Assembly: GCA_016490735.1 (NCBI GenBank)
Contig: JAEMWC010000124.1
Location: 1,219,501 to 1,283,500 of the forward strand
Direction: 5' to 3'
Length of the DNA stretch: 64,000 nt
From: Pachyseris speciosa
Taxonomy: Eukaryota; Cnidaria; Anthozoa; Scleractinia; Pachyseridae
Shown here: positions 34,694 to 46,077 of the stretch, piece after piece
Numbering within the stretch: position 1 is the stretch's first letter
Layout of the letters: each line of letters begins with the position of its first letter
The notes under the pieces: generated by a model
Database searches by the model: none
Seen by the model: only the letters and a program-made list of their open reading frames with translations
Told to the model about the DNA's origin: nothing
Made by a program: the position numbers and the translations under genes

Positions 34694-35250
34694 ATGTCAC
34701 AATTCAAGTGCCCGAGCAGTATCATCATAGCCGGCCCAAGTCAGTGTGGAAAAAGAACCTTTATGCATCAACTACTTCGACTTGCAGATGGTTTATTTGA
34801 ACTCCCCATTCGCAAGATCGTGTATTGCTATGGACAATGGCAGGATTCTTACGGGGACATGGGAAACCAAGTGACATTGGTGGAGGGTATTTGTGAAGAT
34901 ATTTCCACTTTATTTCCATTACACTGCCGCCCAGGAATCGTGTTAGATGACCTGATGAGGAACTGCAGCAACGATGAACGGATCCTGGATTTGTTTACAA
35001 AAGTGTCTCATCATTGTGAAGTCACCTGCATTTATTTGACACAAAACCTCTTTCCAACCCTCACGATACATTGGGTTTGCGCACATTGACACGACAAGCC
35101 TTTACAGGACACGTTCCTTACATGTGGGAAAGTTTTCAAGATGCCACGTTGCAACCCTATGGTTATCTCGGTTGGATTTGCATCCGCGAACACCGGTTAA
35201 TCAATGATTATGTAGCAACATACTGCCTCTGTCACAAACGCATCCTGTAG
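34694..35250 (+). pseudogene. Polinton-1 packaging ATPase (FtsK/HerA type)
   Basis: The first ATG in frame is 34694 (MSQFKCPSSIIIAGPSQCGK). The P-loop reads GPSQCGKRT: the residue after the invariant Lys, normally Thr or Ser, is Arg. Walker B is PGIVLDDL. After about 35060 the reading shifts frame and continues LRTLTRQAFTGHVPYMWES and YGYLGWICIREHRL to a TAG at 35248. Polinton and adenovirus-like packaging ATPases have this layout. The frameshift and changed P-loop suggest it no longer works. Confidence 0.85.
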
Positions 35251-35449
35251 TGTACGTCAACAAGAAAACGCATAAAACGAATGAACCGTTGCCAGTGAAG
35301 TGTAGTTAACACGATGACTTCCCAAACGTTGCATCGCACGGCAAGACAAACAAATCAAAGTGGTGGTAACATGGTTTTCCTTGTTTTCATTTCTTTTAAA
35401 ACAGGTACAAAGAAAGGGTAAATGTTGATTGACTTTTGAACCTTTGGAG

Positions 35450-35480
35450 AGCTGAGCTGAGCTGAGCTGAGCTGAGCTCA
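35450..35480. repeat. (gagct)n microsatellite
   Basis: About six units of gagct/gctga, self-complementary because agct is palindromic. Lies in the spacer after the ATPase gene. Confidence 0.9.
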
Positions 35481-35849
35481 CACTAACAGAGGACAAATAG
35501 AAGCAATTGGTGACATTGCTTTAAAGAGGAACATTTCCATACCGAGGTCATCATTTAAATGGTTGAAGCCGCACAAGACAAAGCTCCTCTATTTGACACG
35601 TAAGAAACCTAGTCCTTAATCAACAAGGAGATTTTTAAAAGCTCTCGCCACTTTAATTGCACCATTGGCCGTGGATTTAAATATTGGGTAAAGTGTTGAA
35701 ATGAAACACACAAAAGATGCTGCTGGTTCCAGAACATTTATTGAAAAGTATTGAAACAGAACACCATTTAACAACTCCTCCACAACTTACAACGCTAACA
35801 TTTTAGATCAAGACATGAAAAGGACCATGGATTCTTCTTTACCAGCAAA

Positions 35850-36239
35850 GTGGCTTTATTGGAACAACTTTTGCAACGGTATCAAGGGCTATCAAAACAA
35901 ATGAAGAGCGAAGCGACTGTGAAAGCTACAGTGGTATTACTAACGCCAACGCCTCCCACAACAGAGACAACTCCTAAGGTAATGCAGCTGCCGTTGACAT
36001 CCCAGGCAAAGCCTACAAAACCACGACCGAGAAAACTACCTGCCACACCAGTCAGTACAACGCGGTCAAAAATCCTCGTCAGCTTTGAAACACCACCTTC
36101 ACCACAGGAACCAGCCGTGCATGTATGGATGATGGAAACACCGCCAGATGCCGTCCGCAAAAGTGTTAAAAGGTCCTACAAGGCGAGAACTCCGTTAGTG
36201 GCAAGACTGAGGAGCAATAGACAGTGGGAACCTTATTAA
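35850..36239 (+). CDS. Proline-rich small Polinton protein
   Basis: An open frame of about 129 codons ending at 36239. The first in-frame codon is GTG, and an ATG at 35815 lies in another frame, so the start may be damaged. The product has an N-terminal helix (LLEQLLQRYQGLSKQMKS), then Pro/Thr-rich sequence (LTPTPPTTETTPK, FETPPSPQEP) and a basic end (KSVKRSYKARTPLVARLRSN). It lies between the ATPase and the right-end gene. Function unknown; possibly a virion or scaffolding component by position. Confidence 0.55.
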   Translation: MALLEQLLQRYQGLSKQMKSEATVKATVVLLTPTPPTTETTPKVMQLPLTSQAKPTKPRPRKLPATPVSTTRSKILVSFETPPSPQEPAVHVWMMETPPDAVRKSVKRSYKARTPLVARLRSNRQWEPY

Positions 36240-36596
36240 ATCGAACAATGTCTAAGTAGCTTATGAAACACAAGCACTTTTGTTATAGCTCTTGTTAATG
36301 CAATAAAGTGTCTGGAATTGCTTGAAAGACATGCGGTTGACTTTTACTCATTTAGAATTCACTGCATTTTAAGTCTCTGTATTTTTTGTTTAATTTTCAA
36401 GTCCATGTTTTGTCTGTCGAGAAACGTGTAATTCGTCATTTGTCGTGCACTTCAATTGATCATTTCACACAACTTAAACTGTCTCTTGTTTACCTATAAT
36501 TGAGAGTTGAATCAAACCATTTAAGTTCTGATTACCAAACGACAAAAGCTGCTTTACCACGAGGAAGCGAGATGCCCATTGGAACAGAATACAACT

Positions 36597-36890
36597 ATGT
36601 CGGAGTTAAAGAATGATCTGCTTGCCTTGTACGAAAAACACAAGAGTTCGTTGAGACCATTAATGGTATACAAAGGAAGTGCTATCGAATGCAATCTACT
36701 GAAAGAGTTAGGTATTCCTTGTCTCAATATAGAATGTTGCGGGTGCTCTAAATTTAATGATTTACCACGCCTACAAACTATGACCACGTGTGGACACCAT
36801 GTTGAACCTTTCCGTCACCACTGCCCTAAAGTAGAATGTTATCATTTTGTACAGTGGATTCGAAGAATATTGAATTTACCTTTTGATTAG
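36597..36890 (+). CDS. Cys/His-rich small protein at Polinton-1 right end
   Basis: ATG at 36597 (MSELKNDLLALYEKHKSSLR), 97 codons, uninterrupted. It contains LGIPCLNIECCGCSKF and TTCGHHVEPFRHHCPKVECY, so C-x2-C-x-C and C-G-H-H...H-H-C-x4-C arrangements that could bind zinc. It ends YHFVQWIRRILNLPFD. The last 20 codons lie inside the right inverted repeat and are duplicated in the left one. It is one of the few intact genes of the element. Function unknown; Cys/His patterns of this type occur in small viral replication or regulatory proteins, but that is conjecture. Confidence 0.65.
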   Translation: MSELKNDLLALYEKHKSSLRPLMVYKGSAIECNLLKELGIPCLNIECCGCSKFNDLPRLQTMTTCGHHVEPFRHHCPKVECYHFVQWIRRILNLPFD

Positions 36891-37269
36891 ATTAGGTCCT
36901 TGACTGTTTAAATAAACTGTTTTTTTAATTTAAAAAATGTGTCGTTTTTCCCTACCTACCCACTTCTCCCTTCCATTTTTTCCTCCAATCTACCCAACCC
37001 TCCCTTCCATTTTTTTCTCCTATCTACCCTTCCCTTCCCCTCGGTTCAATTTTGTCAACCTCCTCACTCCTTCCTAGTGACAAATTGTTCGTCAGCCTCC
37101 CCACCCCTCCCTAGTGACCTTTTTTTTTTCATCCACCCCTCCCCCCTCAGAACATTTTTGTCACTTTCTTTAGGAGGGTCACGTGTTCCAAATACGGCTC
37201 TGTGATTGGTTCATGGCCAAAATACTGCTCTGTAATTGGTTACCAGCCAGAGTGGCGGGCTTTACTACT
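36830..37269. repeat. Right terminal inverted repeat of Polinton-1
   Basis: Inverted counterpart of 24853-25256, with a pyrimidine-rich tract (ctaccc, ccttcc units) and the outer tctgtgattggttca and ggtcacgtgttcc phrases. The last 60 bp of the small + strand gene ending at 36890 lie inside it. The outer edge also repeats a short motif (ctctg-attggtt twice). Confidence 0.9.
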
Positions 37270-37275
37270 AGCGTC

Positions 37276-39797
37276 TTGTTTACATTGATGCATTTTTTTA
37301 TACAATGATTCTCTACGTTTATTTGTATTTCTTTGCATTAGGCAACAGCTGAGATAAGTGTTGTACTAACTGAGCGAAGATTGCAATAAAATCTCCGATC
37401 AGATAATGCTGAATTTGCAAACAGCTTGCGTATAATACAAATAATAATAATAATAATAATGGTCTTTATTCAAAGTTTTAGACCTTTTAAGAAACTAATA
37501 ATGTAAACAAGGCGTTCTCAAATTCCAGCAAACGAGCCTGAAAATCGGCGAGAATTCTTTCCTCTGGACAAAATAAGAGTAGCGTAAAGGATACAGATAT
37601 GACAGTAATTAGCACTAACTGAGCGAAATTTCGAAAGAAATTTGATCAGATAACGCTGGGTTGCTAACTAGACTAGATTGACTCAGCTTACAAGAATAAC
37701 AACAGCAAAACTGACAAACGTTTGTATCCCTTTCTCTTGAAAAAGAAAAAGCTTCAGCAGTAGCCACATGCAGTCCTTGACTGTCTATGTTTGAGATCTC
37801 GTGGGATTTATATTTCTCACATAAACTCAAACCAGTGGTTTTGACAATTAAATACAGGTTCGTCTGCTACTGTATTACGAATTTGACGTTGGAACAACCC
37901 TGTACACAAAATTGTAAAAGGTTCATATATTCGCTCTTGCTCATTTGTACGGCTTTGGAGTATTAGTTTAGCCATTATTTAATATACATTCGTATTGTTT
38001 CCTTTTATGAAGTGACCGTTGAAAACAGGTGAAAAAAACAAAAATACAATTGTGACCGCTTAATAGAGGTGACCGCTTTCTTTGCAGTACACCGCATGTT
38101 TGACAATCAACTTTCTCTTCATGAAAAATACATCAATGAGATATCTCACAGACTCTTCATTACTAAGGCGCTTTACACATAATTTTTTTTGCTAGCAGTC
38201 TTACAGTGTAGAGGCAGATGTAAAGACTATCAATAATTATTATATACCACACAAGTGAATAGTGCTTTTCACGTGCTCTGATTGGTTAACTCGGAGGTGA
38301 TTAGCAAGTACTATTCACCTCTGAGCAGCCAGCATGCGAGATTTTACAATTTCCGACCGTTTGTCGGTATATTGTCACACATAGAGTAATGTTTTGGTCC
38401 GCTAATTCAGCTTGTATGGTATAAACTAAAACAATTATTCACCTCAGAGTCGGTGAAAGTGGTGGATATTTACCTTGCTGCTTTGCGGCTCGGTAAATAT
38501 CCACCACTATTCACCTCCACTTCAGTGAATAATTGTTAATTATTATCTTGTTGGAACTGTATAAGGTGACAGGTGTCTCTATGAGACTGATGTTTAAAAA
38601 GTGATGGGAATCTTTCTTTGTTTTTAATTATGTACTTAATACCAGATTATTCTTTAATACAGGGGCACTTACTAAGGTAATTTAGGTTTCAATGCACAAG
38701 GACACTAGTGTGGATATAAATACTGATCGTCATCCAAACCCATTGTTTTCTGCCTGCATTATATCACCAAATGCCGAGTGAAAATAATGCAAACTAAGTG
38801 TGTTAGAAAAACGGAGGCGGTCTTTTTTGGTGGCAGGGAACTTATCAGGGGCAATGTTAACACGTGCAAAATCGGCACGCAGCATTATCAAAACTAAAAC
38901 GCTGCATTATTAAAAAATAATACTGCATGTTTTAATAATACAGTGTTGTACACGCACATGTCCATATGTCCACTGGTAAAGTGCTTGCCCCATATTTGTA
39001 CTCTACAAACAGCCAAAAACACCACAAAAAGTACCTTTAATACAAAAAAGATTCCTACCTCACAGTTTCCGTCACTTATATAACAGATAATTCATTGAAC
39101 ATTTTCCACTCGATGACACCCATTCCTGAACAACGATTGGGAGCTCTGATTATATACAACTACGCAAAACCAACGCAATTACAACAACCAAAAGTAAGTA
39201 CTTACCATCATATTCCTTTGAATGTTGATTGCGTTAGGAAAATCTCTTCTTCCGAAATGCTTTCTGAGTGGCTCTCCGCCATCGTTGCAAACAACGAGTT
39301 GACTTTCACAAACAACTGTGATATTGTGGAGCAATATGCAAATTAACATCTACCTTCAGTTGATAAACAGACAGTTTATAACTCGTTTCTGCGGATTGCA
39401 TTTTTCACATGTACGTGTCACTCAAGAAAACAGTACCTCACATAAACATTTACATGACTTTACATCTATTCAATGTCATTAATTGTTTGATTTATTGTTT
39501 TCCAAAAAAAATACAAAAGGGCAGTGGCAATTGGTGATATAATTGCTGGCAGAAAACAATGGGTTTGGATGACGATCAATAATAATAATTATTATACCAG
39601 ATAATCACTTGGGCTCGCAGCATTATTAGATATAATGCAGGCAGCTAAGGCTGCAATCCAATAATGCTGCGAGCCTCAGTAATTATCTCTTAAATCATGT
39701 TATGGAAGCATGTTATGACAGACCTGTCTTTTTATAACCTGGGTACATCAGTTTTACAGCAATTAAGTAAAATAAGATATTTCTTATGACTTTACAG
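37276..39797. other. Non-coding; probable SIRT6 intron with palindromic repeats
   Basis: No coding exon was found. Contains an (aat)n run at 37441-37459 next to ggtctttattcaaag. A strong palindrome lies at about 38430-38540 (ggtggatatttacc with ggtaaatatccacc, outer aacaattattcacc/ gtgaataattgtt). Hairpins occur at 38880-38945 and 39600-39690 (ctcgcagcattatt / aataatgctgcgag). An inverted pair lies at about 38727-38766 and 39546-39585 (gatcgtcatccaaacccatt). Confidence 0.55.
38430..38540. repeat. Palindromic MITE-like repeat
   Basis: Arms aacaattattcacctc...gtggtggatatttacc and ggtaaatatccaccac...ttcagtgaataattgtt pair over about 45 bp each, with a small loop (ttgctgctttgcggctc). A related half-unit lies upstream at 38255-38320 (gtgaatagtgctttt, ctattcacctctgagc). 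Confidence 0.7.
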
Positions 39798-42700
39798 TGG
39801 TAAGTTACGTGACACAATCCTTGATTGGGAAGATTCTTTACCTTATCAAGACCTGGTTTTGGCTGAACATCACTCAAGGTACATAACTTAAACAGATGAT
39901 TGTACATCTATTTTGTGAATGTCCAACTTGAGTATCCATTTTTACTCTTTGCTCAAGATTTCTGGTGAATGTTTTGTAATTAGTGTAACTTCAAAGGGTT
40001 CTAGTTAATTATTGTAATGTTTTGCTGGCTTAACAGGTAACCACATAAGACAATAAAAAGTTATAGTTAAAATAATTTAAGTGAGCCAATACGTTAACCC
40101 ATTTCATGATCTGTAGGAGTTGTGACAAAGTCCCTTTTGAAAGCAGTGCAACAAATTGGAGAGAAAGAAAAAAAGCTTACAAAGTGGATGTGTGCCAAGA
40201 CCTCTTTTGCACCTTTTCATTTGCACAAGTTGGCAATACCATTCCACGTGGAATTACATGTAGTGGTATTGAACAGTTATTTGAATGAGTGTGAATATAT
40301 GAAAATAATATATTTCGACTGCGACTTAAAGAATGAAGATGAGAGTGCTCATCGTAGTTATGAACTTTAAAGGGGCTATGTCACGAGTGGTTGGTTTGAA
40401 TTTAACAAGCCACAGGAGATGTTTGCACTGATGGAAAGTCAAAATAACGCTCCAGTTTTGTTCAAAACTTCTCTACTAGTGCAATCAAATAAAAAATAAG
40501 GCTCCTTGCCTATGGATGGTCAGGATGGAAATAGATTGCAATTTGAAAAAAAAAGTGGGCCGCTGTTTTTCAAGTTTCAGCTCTCTTGTGTAGTAAGAAC
40601 CATTATAAACCGATTATGCATTTGCCGTCTTTAAAATACCAACTTTTCGTCTTTCTGTTGGAGATCTAAGACCAATTTGTGTTTTTAAAATGTTCTTAGT
40701 CTTTGATTAACCCGAATTTCGCCCCAAAGACCGTACATAACCATGACATAGCCTCTTTAAGCAGTAGTGAAAATAAAGCCTTTTAAAATTCAGGCTTTTA
40801 CGGGAGTTGAACCCATGACCTCTGCGATACCGGTGCAGTGCTCTACCAACTAAGCTACCAAGCGAACTTCGAGCTGGCCATTTCGTTGGTTCCTAATGTA
40901 CCCGTGTGTGATTAATATGTGAGAATGAATAGCAAGCTGGTCATTCTGTTGGTTCGTAATAAAGCTATGAGTGATGAATAAATGAACGTCAATATATAAC
41001 TGAAGATGTGAGCGATCATCGTAGTTATGAGCATTACTTAAGCAGTAGTTACTTGAATCACATATTTCAAGTTTAGCTTTGTTGTACACTGTAACAGTTT
41101 TCTCTACGTCTCTAATGCAGAGAAGCTGACTTGGCCGTTTGCCTTGGAACTTCACTTCAAATCCAGCCTAGTGGGAATTTGCCAGTGCTAACAGTAAGAA
41201 GTGGTGGAAAATTGGTTGTCGTTAATCTTCAAAAAACAAGACACGTAAGTATCAACTTGCCATATTCATGGACTGTTTAGCATGTAGGACAGAAGCTGAG
41301 TGTGTAAAGCACATGAGAAATCCAGTACATTGAAAAAAAACAGTTGGCTTCAAGCAAATGGCTTACTACTGTGTATTGAATTCGTTGGTGAGTTAAAAAG
41401 ATTTTAAGGCAGCCATATCTCCAGTTTTTTGCAGTGAAACAGACCTGTTAATGCATTGCATTAGATAGAGTAATTGGCTCTGACATGGTAAATTTCAACC
41501 AGTCTTTATTGCTCTCTTTCAACCAGTCTTTATTACTCTGAGTATTTAAGTAAAACTAGTGACAGTTTATAAAATGAATGATGTTGGGAAAGTTATATGC
41601 ATATGAATGGCAAATGTATACAGGTATGTTGAAAATCAATCAAGGTATGTTGGGAAGCCAGGTCAGTCTGCAATAAGGATTACCTGCAATGACGTCCACA
41701 AGCCAAATTCCCTCTAACGAAGGCCACCCACCTGTGTGGACTTGTCGATGGTTACAACTGTTTTGTCAATATCACAAAACATGTACAAAAATGTCAAAGT
41801 TTAATCCTCATGCATTAAAAAGTGGAAAATTCCGATTTCTGCAAAACCTGTGATCCACTCTAAATTTGGTTCCCACTTCAATAACAATGGCCCTCCCACA
41901 AAAAAAATTAAATTTCCAAAACAATCACAAGGTTTGATGGGCTTTGCTCAGTTCTTGTATTGGTTTTCATTACATTTCGGTAATCTGTCGAGATTCCGCT
42001 AACTGGAATCGTGGTGTAATTGCAGTGTCAGGTGACATCGTCACTCATGGTTGGGGACCTCAAAGGGGACATGTTACTTTTCAAGTTACTCTACGACCTC
42101 TCGAAATTCTTAAGAGGGGTGTTGGGAATATTTATGACAAGGAAAGATTTTTGAACGCCCTTAAAATCTTATATATCATATCCTTGAACTGTGGATGAAA
42201 CAAATGAGTGTTAGATGTGATCCTTGCATTGATCTTATCAACCTCTGCAATTGAACAAGAAACCTGATAAAATTCACGCTTGACCAGTATTCGAAACCCT
42301 GACCTTTGTGATTTACTGAATGCAATGCTCTGTCTAAGGATGCTAAGCCTCCAATTAAACGCGCGAAATGCGAAGGAAAATTGCACCATTCAAAAGGAAA
42401 AACTCTGTACATAGTGATTATGTTCGGATCCTTTATTGCACCGGATGATGGATCCGATGATCCAGTTTCAAATCATTCAGATCAGTGATCCGATCAGTGA
42501 TCAGTGATCAGTGATTTACTGTCCAGGGTGGATTCAATAGATAACTAATCTGAAATAAATGGTTGTTGATAAGAGAAATTTCGAACACCTGACAACCGAC
42601 ATCCTACAGTTGGCCCACTGCCTGTCTGAAGGGTATAATAAAAAAACAAATGAATTGACCTTTTTCTTCCTTACTACATTACGCTCACGGTATAAATTGA

Positions 42701-42992
42701 TATATTTTTGTGTGTCTTTTTGTGTCAGGATAAGAAAGCAACTCTGGTTATCAATCATTATGTTGACAAAGTTATGAAAGGACTTATGGATGGTTTGGGA
42801 TTGCCCATCCCTCCATTTACTGGAAAGCCATGGTGGACTACGTCAAGCAATAACAAGGACAGTGCAACTAAAGAAGAAGAAACAAAGGAATGCAGTGCAA
42901 AAGACCAAGTAGATTGTAGGATGCCAGCTGCTAAAAGACAAAAGTACTGTGATGATGATGATGATGATGATAACTGGACCGCCGTTTCCTAA
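39798..42992 (+). CDS. SIRT6: SIRT6-type NAD-dependent deacylase, 3' exons
   Basis: Three exons: 39798-39878 ([25 protein letters not shown]-like), 41121-41244 ([20 protein letters not shown], then [14 protein letters not shown]) and 42729-42992 ([20 protein letters not shown] to the TAA at 42990). Acceptors are tttacag, taatgcag and gtgtcag; donors are aag/gtacat and cac/gtaagt. Codons split across junctions rejoin in phase. The LGTSLQI-PSGNLP stretch binds NAD in class IV sirtuins and is closest in reading to SIRT6. The tail is Lys/Asp-rich and less conserved. SIRT6 removes acyl groups from histone H3 in the nucleus. The catalytic His and zinc-binding exons are not in the window as far as I can read. 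The only apparently living host gene here. Confidence 0.9.
40795..40866 (-). mobile_element. tRNA-like SINE head in SIRT6 intron
   Basis: The minus strand reads tagcttagttggtagagc and ggttcaactcc, matching polymerase III A and B boxes, with a poorly folding centre. Just beside it (about 40872-40990) lies a two-copy tandem repeat sharing agctgg-catt-gttggtt. Taken as a SINE fragment, not a tRNA gene. Confidence 0.65.
42478..42514. repeat. (atcagtg)n microsatellite
   Basis: Repeated gatcagtgatc units (cagatcagtgatccgatcag then tgatcagtgatcagtgattt) in the last SIRT6 intron. Confidence 0.85.
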
Positions 42993-45574
42993 ATTTATTG
43001 TTATTTCTTATTTCGCCCAGTGCAACTTTTGAAAATTTTTACCTCATGTTGTTACGTGACCCCTTTCCACAGTTATCCCGCAGCTAAAGATGTTAACCGT
43101 CCCCATCCAGCATCAGACAAAGAAAACCAACCAACTACTTTGACTTAAGACTTGTTTTACTAAAGTAACATCAGGCATTTACTTTTTGCCAGAGTACGCA
43201 AGACGGCGCCTTTCGCTCTCGAGAAAGAAAAGAAACATGAGGACGGTTTATCGCTTGTTATTTTGCAATTCTTAACAACAGCCTTCAGATAGGGGTGTCA
43301 TTTTGTTGCATGGATTTGGAACTCTAATGAGAAATCTTACCCATATCGTCATGTTTTCTTGATTGCCATTTTCTGCAACTGATAACTATTTGCTGCCAAC
43401 TGTTTCATAAACGTCATTGCTTGCACAAGTGCCACACCATCAAATAGCATGCGTGGCAGGCGTAGAAAGGGGAGGGGGAGGGAGGGGAAAAGGGAGCTAC
43501 ATGGGATTGGGGAGAGGAAAGAAACGCCTGCTCCTCTTCCTTTTCCCTGTGGCGTTTTCCCCCTCCCCTTTGTGCGCCGGTCACAAAGGCTAACCATCAA
43601 ACTATCCCTTTAAGTCCACAAATGTTATAAGCTCAAATAGCAGTTACTATTATCATTATTATTATTTTTATTATTATTAATTATGATTATTATTATTACA
43701 AGTGGAACCGGTAAAAGTAAATTATAATACTTTACACTATAAGTTCTCATATTTAAAAAACTTAAAATGATATTATTAAAAAGGTTCCGTTTTTCGTTTG
43801 TCTTCTGTTTTCATCTGTTTCATCAAGGTCCGAGGGTGTCCAAAATTTGATCAATATTTTCTTTTTAGTCACACACAAAGTAAGTGTAATTGTAGTGTGG
43901 AGTTCAGTCCACAAAATATCCATACCTCCCCCACAGAAGGTCAATGGAAATTGCAAAGGGGAGGGGGGGGGGAGCAAAACCAAAAGTTTTGATGAAATTC
44001 CAAAGTGCTGGGGGCCTTTGCAAACCAAAAAACCCTCTGTGGGGGAGGTATGCATATTTTCTGGAACCATACATTCAAAGACACCAGGCTCCATGGTCAT
44101 TGCTTTGCTTGGTTACCCTCACATTAGCAGTTATGTCCTCATAACCCCAAAATATTTTTTCCCTAAATAAATCTTTTTACCAGTTCAAAACTCATTGTGC
44201 CTTTTAGTGCCCTTTTTAACCAAATCTTGACTTTTTATTGGCTGTAAAAGTTAAACTCAAGCCATCATCTGTCAGAGGACCGAGCTCGTAAGGGGCGTGG
44301 GTCTACTTCCCAGTTGACCTCGCAAACTGATTTGCATCGCGGTAAGTCTTTGTAAACATGCATGCAAAACAGATTGTGACTTTTGAAGCCCCCATAAAGT
44401 CCAAAGCAGGAAATAAATTCTTAATGTTTTTGGAATAGGAACAAAGTATTATATTAGAGGAAAAAATACCTAGGGATTAGGTGCACTTTAATGTCAAACT
44501 TCACTGTCCTTTTTAAGATACCACCCCACGTCAGTAGAATTAATAAATCGTTGTTAATTAACACAATTATAAAGGCAAACAACTGTCAACTTTCCAAAGC
44601 AATTCAAAACCTTCCTCCAGAGCTTTGAGAGATGATTCTCAAGGAGTATCACAAAAACGAGGAGAGAACGGCTCCGGGCTGGGGTAAGGTTCATACGGAG
44701 CTTTTATACACACCTTGCTGTCAAAAACGAGAAAGCCTTGTGAAAGTGAAGTTTTGTATCGGAACATGAAGATTGTGAAGTGGGTGGACTTTGTTAACCA
44801 TGCTCATGAGAAGGGTTTTATCACAACATTTTTATATCTTTTGAGCATGCTTGGATTCATTGCATGTTGAGGGGCCTTAATCCATTACAAGCTTTGAGTT
44901 ATTTATCTGAAAATATGTGAAGGGGAAACCGTTGCGTGGCCTATTTTTCAGAAGCAGGAAGTCATTTTTTTCCATGCCCTTATGTAGAGTTGATTACATT
45001 CCTTTGGGCTTGAAAAAAGTTAATCCTTCAGGAATGAGTATTGAAACAAAAGATGGGGGTTTCCCATCTGTGCAAAGACAAACCCTTTTTTTAACCTCAA
45101 GCATGACATCGAGTTTCAAGCGGGTAAAAAAAATAATGTCAGCTAATTTGAAAGAAAAGCGTATGACACTATATTTTGACGTGAGGTCATGACCTCGGTT
45201 CAAATTTACATACTTCTGTTGTAGTCACAGCAATGCGGGGAAAACATGAAGTCAGTCTTTTTCCGCTTCACACATGGCTTCAACAACTTGACGTTATACA
45301 TCTGGCCTCGTTTTGCCAAACGGGTGTTGAAAACTCCGTGAAAACGTAGAAAACCAAGTGTAACAACAGTCATTTTGTTATATTCAAGCAATATTCAATT
45401 TAAATTTGAAATTTTGTTTTTTCCCTCAAATTTTAGTTCAAAGCTGCGCTGGTGGCCGCGATTTTTTCGAAATTCTTATCGAATCTCGCTTTTGATCTTT
45501 TCAAGATCTGGCTGTGGTGTATTGATTTGTTTTTTCGCTTCAGTTTGAACGTAAAGATTCTTTGAGTTAGCGAT
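42993..45574. other. SIRT6 3' flank and intergenic region
   Basis: No gene supported. A purine-rich block at 43462-43520, an (att)n block at 43645-43700 and an inverted pair near 43918-43938 and 44036-44054 (catacctcccccacaga / tctgtgggggaggtatg) were seen. No clear polyadenylation signal (aataaa) follows the stop codon within the next 200 bp. Confidence 0.5.
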
Positions 45575-46050
45575 ATTTCTGCATTTTACGTGTGATGATT
45601 TTGAACTCCACGTCAGAAACTGTGTATCGAGTCATGTTTTGAAACATCCATAGCGTGGATTCTTCAGTGTTAATTCACTTTCCTTTCAATCTTATTATGG
45701 ATGACCGTCATGGTTGCGGAAACACACCGCATAAAGCTCCAACTGCACCAAGAGGTGCACCCACCACAAGCCCAACACCAATGAGTGATGTTGCAACAGC
45801 TCTTGAAGACAGAACTGTTGTTGCAAAGCCGAGACCAGCCACGGAATAGTTGATCACTTTCCGAACTTTTTTGTATTTTTTCAGCACAAGCCTGTAGTGC
45901 TCGACCTCGTCGGAAATCTGTTTTTCAATTTTACTTATTTCAGGTCAGCCGGCAAGTCTCAGAATCAGTTGTTGCGGGAAGGTTTGGATAGAGTTGGGTT
46001 GTTTCAACACTGTCAGGCGGTGCACTCGGCAATACATTTGCGAAAGACAT
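45575..46050 (-). pseudogene. Hydrophobic Polinton-like protein
   Basis: The ATG at 46050 (minus) starts MSFANVLPSAPPDSVETTQL, Pro-rich with LYPNLP. A frame change near 45945 leads to EISKIEKQISDEVEHYRLVL and the basic KKYKKVRKV, then the glycine-rich hydrophobic segment SVAGLGFATTVLSSRAVATS and LIGVGLVVGAPLGAVGALC. A stop lies at 45708. A C-terminal VSDVEFKIITRKMQKYR survives in another frame near 45580-45640. Small helical proteins with this layout (acidic helix, Gly/Ala membrane-like segment, helix) recur in invertebrate Polintons. A membrane-active or internal virion role is inferred. Confidence 0.6.
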
Positions 46051-46077
46051 TATATAATAGACCCGGATTTTATTTTT

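Larger units (their letters stand above)
24853..37269 (+). mobile_element. Polinton/Maverick insertion (Polinton-1), 12.4 kb
   Basis: The element starts agtagtaaagcccgccaccc and ends with the complement (ggcgggctttactact). Inverted repeats of about 400 bp lie at both ends, and the perfect 6 bp duplication agcgtc flanks it (24847-24852 and 37270-37275), the length Polinton integrases produce. Genes all lie on the + strand between 29.4 and 36.9 kb: integrase, two FY-family genes, a basic core-type protein, major capsid, protease, ATPase, a proline-rich protein and a Cys/His-rich protein. No protein-primed DNA polymerase is visible. Every large gene carries breaks, and a SINE splits the protease. 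Confidence 0.93.

Noticed and set aside
42230..42400. Another tRNA-like SINE head on the minus strand (tttcgaatac near 42290)
   Set aside because: The boxes are too degenerate and no flanking duplication was seen.
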